Below are positions 60,615 through 64,000 of a DNA stretch of 64,000 bases, piece by piece. Within the stretch, counting starts at the first letter, position 1, and every line of letters starts with the position of its first letter. Under the pieces are notes generated by a model that worked only from the letters and a program-made list of their open reading frames with translations, had not been told where the DNA came from and made no database searches. The stretch spans positions 51,321 to 115,320 of the forward strand of contig NZ_JAMYJR010000017.1 in NCBI RefSeq assembly GCF_024137025.1, written 5' to 3'. This stretch comes from Paractinoplanes aksuensis (GTDB lineage: Bacteria; Actinomycetota; Actinomycetes; Mycobacteriales; Micromonosporaceae). The position numbers and the translations under genes are program-made.

Positions 60615-61853
60615 GTGAGTGAGCCCGAGCCGAGTGCGGCGCCGCCGAAGAGCTCCCCCGAGGAGCCCTGGCCCGTCCGCGTCGTCAGTCAGAAGATCGG
60701 CGCCTGGATCGCCAAGCTGGGCTGGGTCTGGGTCGACGGCCAGGTCGCCCAGATCAGCCGCCGGCCCGGCTCCACCGTGGTCTTTCTCACCCTGCGCGAC
60801 CCGTCGGCCGACCTCAGCCTCACCGTCACCGCCCACCGCGACGTGCTCGACGCGGGCGCGCCCGAGCTGGCCGAGGGGGCCCGGGTCACGCTGCACGCCA
60901 AGCCCGAGTTCTATCCGGCCCGGGGCTCGCTCAGCCTGCGGGCCGACGAGATCCGCCAGGTCGGGCTGGGCGAGCTGCTGGCCCGCCTCGAACGGCTGAA
61001 AAAACTGCTCGGCGCCGAGGGGTTGTTCGCCCGCGAGCGCAAGCGCCGGCTGCCGTTCCTGCCCCAGCGCATCGGCCTGATCACCGGCCGGGCCAGCGCG
61101 GCCGAGCGCGACGTGCTGATGAACACGCGCCGCCGCTGGCCCTCGGTCGACTTCCGGGTGATCAACGTGCCCGTCCAGGGCCCGACGGCCGTGCCCCAGA
61201 TCATCGACGCGCTCAAGGTCCTCGACAACGACGAGACGATCGACGTGATCGTGATCGCCCGGGGCGGCGGCAGCGTCGAAGATCTGCTGCCGTTCTCCGA
61301 CGAGGCGCTGTGCCGGGCCGTCTTCGGCGCCCGCACGCCTGTGGTCAGCGCGATCGGCCACGAGACCGACGCTCCCCTGCTCGACTACGTGGCCGACGTC
61401 CGCGCCTCCACCCCGACCGACGCGGCCAAGCGCCTGGTACCCGACCTCGGCGAGGAGACGCAGCTCATCGACGTGGCCCGGCGCCGGCTCGAGCGGGCCG
61501 TGCTGACCCTGGTCGAGCGCGAGACCCACCGCATCGAGGCCTGGCGGTCGCGCCCGTCGCTGTCCCGTCCCGAGTTGCTGGTCGACCAGCGCGCGGCCGA
61601 CGTGACCGCGCTGCGCGACCGGGCCGTGCGCAGCCTCGACCACCGTCTGCGCCGCGCCGACGACGACCTGCGTCACACGGTCGCCCGGCTGCGGGCGCTC
61701 TCCCCCGCGGCCACCCTGCAGCGCGGCTACGCGATCGTGCAGCGGGCCGACGGCCACGTGGTGCGCGCGGCCGGCGAGGCCCGGGCGGGCGACGTGCTCC
61801 GGCTGCGGCTGGCCGAGGGTGAGCTGCGAGCAGCCGTGGAGGACGACGAATGA
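60615..61853 (+). CDS. xseA: exodeoxyribonuclease VII large subunit
   Basis: A 412-residue catalytic subunit of the single-strand exonuclease ExoVII. The OB domain is at about 30-110 (KLGWVWVDGQVAQISRRPGSTVVFLTLRDPSADLSLTV). The catalytic core has LPQRIGLITGRASAAERDVL, IDVIVIARGGGSVEDLLPFSDEALCRAVF and VVSAIGHETDAPLLDYVADVRASTPTDAA, followed by a coiled coil and the C-terminal LQRGYAIVQRADGHVV. Start GTG 60615. The gap to xseB contains a short in-frame-free stretch (61854-61933). Confidence 0.96.
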   Translation: MSEPEPSAAPPKSSPEEPWPVRVVSQKIGAWIAKLGWVWVDGQVAQISRRPGSTVVFLTLRDPSADLSLTVTAHRDVLDAGAPELAEGARVTLHAKPEFYPARGSLSLRADEIRQVGLGELLARLERLKKLLGAEGLFARERKRRLPFLPQRIGLITGRASAAERDVLMNTRRRWPSVDFRVINVPVQGPTAVPQIIDALKVLDNDETIDVIVIARGGGSVEDLLPFSDEALCRAVFGARTPVVSAIGHETDAPLLDYVADVRASTPTDAAKRLVPDLGEETQLIDVARRRLERAVLTLVERETHRIEAWRSRPSLSRPELLVDQRAADVTALRDRAVRSLDHRLRRADDDLRHTVARLRALSPAATLQRGYAIVQRADGHVVRAAGEARAGDVLRLRLAEGELRAAVEDDE

Positions 61854-61933
61854 CTGGGTCCCGCGCCGCGGGGCGCCGGGTGAGCAGAGCGGCGGGTTGA
61901 GTGGTGGCCAAGGCAGCGAGCACGGGAGCAGCA

Positions 61934-62137
61934 GTGAGCGACGAGAAGTTGAGCTACGAGCAGGCCCGCACCGAGCTGGCCGGTGTCGTCGAGCGTCTGG
62001 AACAGGGCGGCAGCTCGCTGGAGGAGTCGTTGGCGCTGTGGGAACGCGGCGAGAAGCTGGCCGACGTGTGCCAGCGCTGGCTCGACGGCGCCCGCGAGCG
62101 CATCGAGGCGGCCCGGGCCGCCCGCACCGACGGCTGA
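61934..62137 (+). CDS. xseB: exodeoxyribonuclease VII small subunit
   Basis: A 67-residue ExoVII small subunit: LSYEQARTELAGVVERLEQGGSSLEESLALWERGEKLADVCQRWLDGARERI, the whole family signature. GTG 61934 has GGGAG five bases upstream. The frame opens earlier at GTG 61901, which would add 11 residues but lacks a good ribosome site. It lies directly downstream of xseA and completes the nuclease. It ends 12 bases before the convergent DUF4245 gene. Confidence 0.93.
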   Translation: MSDEKLSYEQARTELAGVVERLEQGGSSLEESLALWERGEKLADVCQRWLDGARERIEAARAARTDG

Positions 62138-62149
62138 GCCCGGCCGGCC

Positions 62150-62842
62150 TCAGCGCAGGGCGTCGGCCAGCGCTTCCAGGTTCTCGGTGTCGGTCTTGCC
62201 GACGATGACGACCGTCCGGGCCGGGTCGGCCAGCACCAGCGCGCGCTCGCCGGGCCGCGCGTTGTAGAGGCGCCAGACACCGGCCGAGGAGCGGAAGTTG
62301 CCGACCGCCTCGGCGTCCTTGCTCAGCTCTTGCGGCAGCAGGGTGTCGGCCGGCACGTTGCTCTGCACCAGCTGGATCGGGTCTTTGTCGGGGTCGACGT
62401 AGCCGATCCGCAGGGTCGCGCCGTTCTCGGCCCGGCGGAAGGTGGCGCTCGAGGTGTGCCAGTCCTCGTTGAGGCCTTGGGCCACCAGCACGGGGAACAG
62501 CTTCGACTGCTGCGCCTCTTGCACGGTCGGGGCGGGGTCGATGGCCACCGGCTTGTCGCCGTCGAGGACGAGGCGGTAGAAGGTCAGCAGCAGGGCGATC
62601 GGGATCAGCAGCACCGCCAGCGACATGATCATGTCTTTCGGCGACCGCTCCGAGTCACGGGCGAGGCGGGCCGGCTGCTCCGGCTCGGCGGCGGGAGCTC
62701 CGGCGACGGGAGCCTCGGCGACGGGAGCCTCGGCAGCGGAAGCTTTGGCGACGGGAGCCTCGGCAGCGGGAGCTTCGGCGGTGGGCGCGTCAGCGTCGGT
62801 GGACGCTTCGGCTTTGGCGGGCGCGGGCGATGCGGGTTCCAC
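62150..62842 (-). CDS. DUF4245 domain-containing membrane protein
   Basis: A 230-residue protein. Residues 1-65 are Ala/Pro/Glu repeats (PVAEA type). One membrane helix follows (MIMSLAVLLIPIALLLTFYRLVL), then an extracellular domain: PTVQEAQQSKLFPVLVAQGLNEDWHTSSATFRRAENGATLRIGYV, LPQELSKDAEAVGNFRSSAGVWRLYNAR, and the end VVIVGKTDTENLEALADAL. This domain is DUF4245, widespread and uncharacterised in actinobacteria and often next to xseA/xseB and glpX, as here. Start is GTG 62842. Confidence 0.85.
   Translation of the reverse strand: MEPASPAPAKAEASTDADAPTAEAPAAEAPVAKASAAEAPVAEAPVAGAPAAEPEQPARLARDSERSPKDMIMSLAVLLIPIALLLTFYRLVLDGDKPVAIDPAPTVQEAQQSKLFPVLVAQGLNEDWHTSSATFRRAENGATLRIGYVDPDKDPIQLVQSNVPADTLLPQELSKDAEAVGNFRSSAGVWRLYNARPGERALVLADPARTVVIVGKTDTENLEALADALR
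62690..62786 (-). repeat. 15-bp tandem repeats encoding PVAEA units
   Basis: About six imperfect 15-base units of the form GGGAGCCTCGGCGAC inside the DUF4245 gene, encoding a disordered Ala/Pro/Glu linker. Such repeats can change copy number by slippage. Boundaries are approximate. Confidence 0.55.
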
Positions 62843-62944
62843 CTACCCATTGTTAACCATGTCGCTGAGTCGAGACTTCGCCCGTCCGCGCATGTGAGGA
62901 TCGGTGCACCCACCAAGGCCCCGCAACGTCGCGAGGAGGCGCCC

Positions 62945-63988
62945 ATGCCCGCACGGGTCCCGCAGGATCTCGACCGCAACATCGCCCTCGACCTGGTTCG
63001 TGTCACGGAGGCCGCCGCCATGGCCGCCGGCCGCTGGGTCGGCCGGGGCGACAAGAACGGCGGTGACGGCGCCGCCGTCGACGCCATGCGCAAGCTGATC
63101 AACTCGATTCAGATGCGCGGCACGGTGGTCATCGGTGAGGGCGAGAAGGACGAGGCGCCCATGCTCTTCAACGGGGAACGGGTCGGCGACGGCACCGGCC
63201 CCGAGGTCGACGTGGCCGTGGACCCGATCGACGGCACGACGCTGATGAGCAAGGGCATGCCGGGCGCGGTCGCGGTGCTGGCGGTGGCCGAGCGCGGCGC
63301 GATGTTCGACCCGAGCGCCGTCTTCTACATGGAGAAGATCGCCGTCGGTCCCGACTGCGCCGACGTCGTCGACATCAACGCCGGCACGGCCGAGAACCTG
63401 CGCCGTATCGCCAAGGCCAAGCGGTCCAGCATCAACGACGTGACTGTCTGCATCCTCGACCGGCCCCGGCACGCCAAGCTGGTCGAAGAGGTGCGCCAGG
63501 CCGGCGCCAACATCAAGTTCATCTCCGACGGCGACATCGCGGGCGCCATCTCGGCCGCCCGCTCCGAGTCCGACGTGGATGTGCTGATGGGCATCGGCGG
63601 CACCCCCGAGGGCATCACCGCGGCCTGCGCGCTCAAGTGCCTGGGCGGCATGATCCAGGCCAAGCTGTGGCCGCAGGACGGCGCCGAGCGCGAGAAGGCG
63701 CTGGCCGCCGGGCACGACCTCGACCGCGTGCTGACCACCGACGACCTGGTCACCGGGGACAACTGCTTCTTCGTGGCCACCGGTGTGACCTCGGGCGACC
63801 TGCTCAAAGGCGTGCGCTACCGCTCGGGCGGCGCGCACACCCAGTCGATCGTCATGCGGTCCAAGAGCGGCACCATCCGGGTGATCGACTCGTATCACCG
63901 GCTCGAGAAGCTGGCCCTCTATTCGGCCGTCGACTTCGACGGTCACCTGCCCACCGTCCCGCTCGGCGACGGCGACCCGGTTATCTGA
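62945..63988 (+). CDS. glpX: class II fructose-1,6-bisphosphatase
   Basis: A 347-residue gluconeogenic enzyme converting fructose-1,6-bisphosphate to fructose-6-phosphate, of the GlpX family that is the main FBPase in actinobacteria. Metal and substrate motifs: GRGDKNGGDGAAVDAM, VVIGEGEKDEAPML, VDVAVDPIDGTTLMSKGMPGA, FISDGDIAGAISAA, and DVLMGIGGTPEGITAACALKCLGG. ATG 62945 has GAGGAGG at 62933-62939, five bases upstream. It is complete, ending 12 bases before the window edge, and reads divergently from DUF4245. Confidence 0.96.
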   Translation: MPARVPQDLDRNIALDLVRVTEAAAMAAGRWVGRGDKNGGDGAAVDAMRKLINSIQMRGTVVIGEGEKDEAPMLFNGERVGDGTGPEVDVAVDPIDGTTLMSKGMPGAVAVLAVAERGAMFDPSAVFYMEKIAVGPDCADVVDINAGTAENLRRIAKAKRSSINDVTVCILDRPRHAKLVEEVRQAGANIKFISDGDIAGAISAARSESDVDVLMGIGGTPEGITAACALKCLGGMIQAKLWPQDGAEREKALAAGHDLDRVLTTDDLVTGDNCFFVATGVTSGDLLKGVRYRSGGAHTQSIVMRSKSGTIRVIDSYHRLEKLALYSAVDFDGHLPTVPLGDGDPVI

Positions 63989-64000
63989 GAACTCGCTGAT

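Overview
The window is about 64 kb of very GC-rich, gene-dense chromosome from an actinobacterium. Markers are mycothiol synthesis (mshB), a type VII-secretion mycosin, the fdxA-dapC pair, an Sdh1-type succinate dehydrogenase locus, GTG starts, and tightly overlapping operons (ATGA, GTGA or TGATG junctions). The gene set fits Micromonosporaceae such as Actinoplanes, but that assignment is inferred from content, not from a marker gene. I see no rRNA, tRNA, CRISPR array, insertion sequence or prophage. No stretch over 300 bases lacks a gene; the longest gap is 17991-18239.

Layout. 1-5300 (minus): a DUF4407 membrane protein cut by the left edge, a SIMPL protein, a YbaB-like protein, and a three-gene type VII-secretion-like operon (EspC-like, PPE/WXG-like, mycosin) without ESX machinery. 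5300-13500: dapC-fdxA, a GNAT enzyme, membrane proteins, a VanW/YoaR-type envelope protein, mshB, and an S9 peptidase homologue that has lost its catalytic serine. 13500-22000: a Uma2 nuclease, tldD-tldE, and sdh (membrane, flavoprotein, Fe-S). 22000-25100: a TetR/MFS-efflux divergon and an AlkB homologue. 25180-34183: one long coupled operon with a branched-chain-amino-acid-type ABC transporter, two SDRs, an APH-type kinase, an ACAD10/11-like acyl-CoA dehydrogenase and a TetR regulator.

34158-42570: a DUF6886 protein, a VapBC-like toxin-antitoxin pair, a MarR/FMN-reductase divergon, a G5-domain/methyltransferase/nucleotidyltransferase/peptidase E operon, and small PH-domain, pterin-dehydratase-like and Nudix proteins. 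42556-49040: divergent alcohol-to-acyl-CoA modules (FadD + ACAD against TetR + ALDH + ADH + Uma2). 49057-64000: housekeeping and repair genes (ychF, an Ada/AlkA fusion, ogt, type-2 valS, rmuC, ispH, xseA-xseB, glpX) mixed with conserved membrane proteins.

Three window-wide patterns stand out. At least ten genes have a TANNNT hexamer exactly six bases before the start codon, the signature of leaderless transcription. Most convergent gene pairs abut or overlap, and four share a 4-nt CTAG/TTAG double stop. Several divergent promoters carry clear palindromic operators, the best being two GTCAACNNNNGTTGAC copies at 50929-50972.
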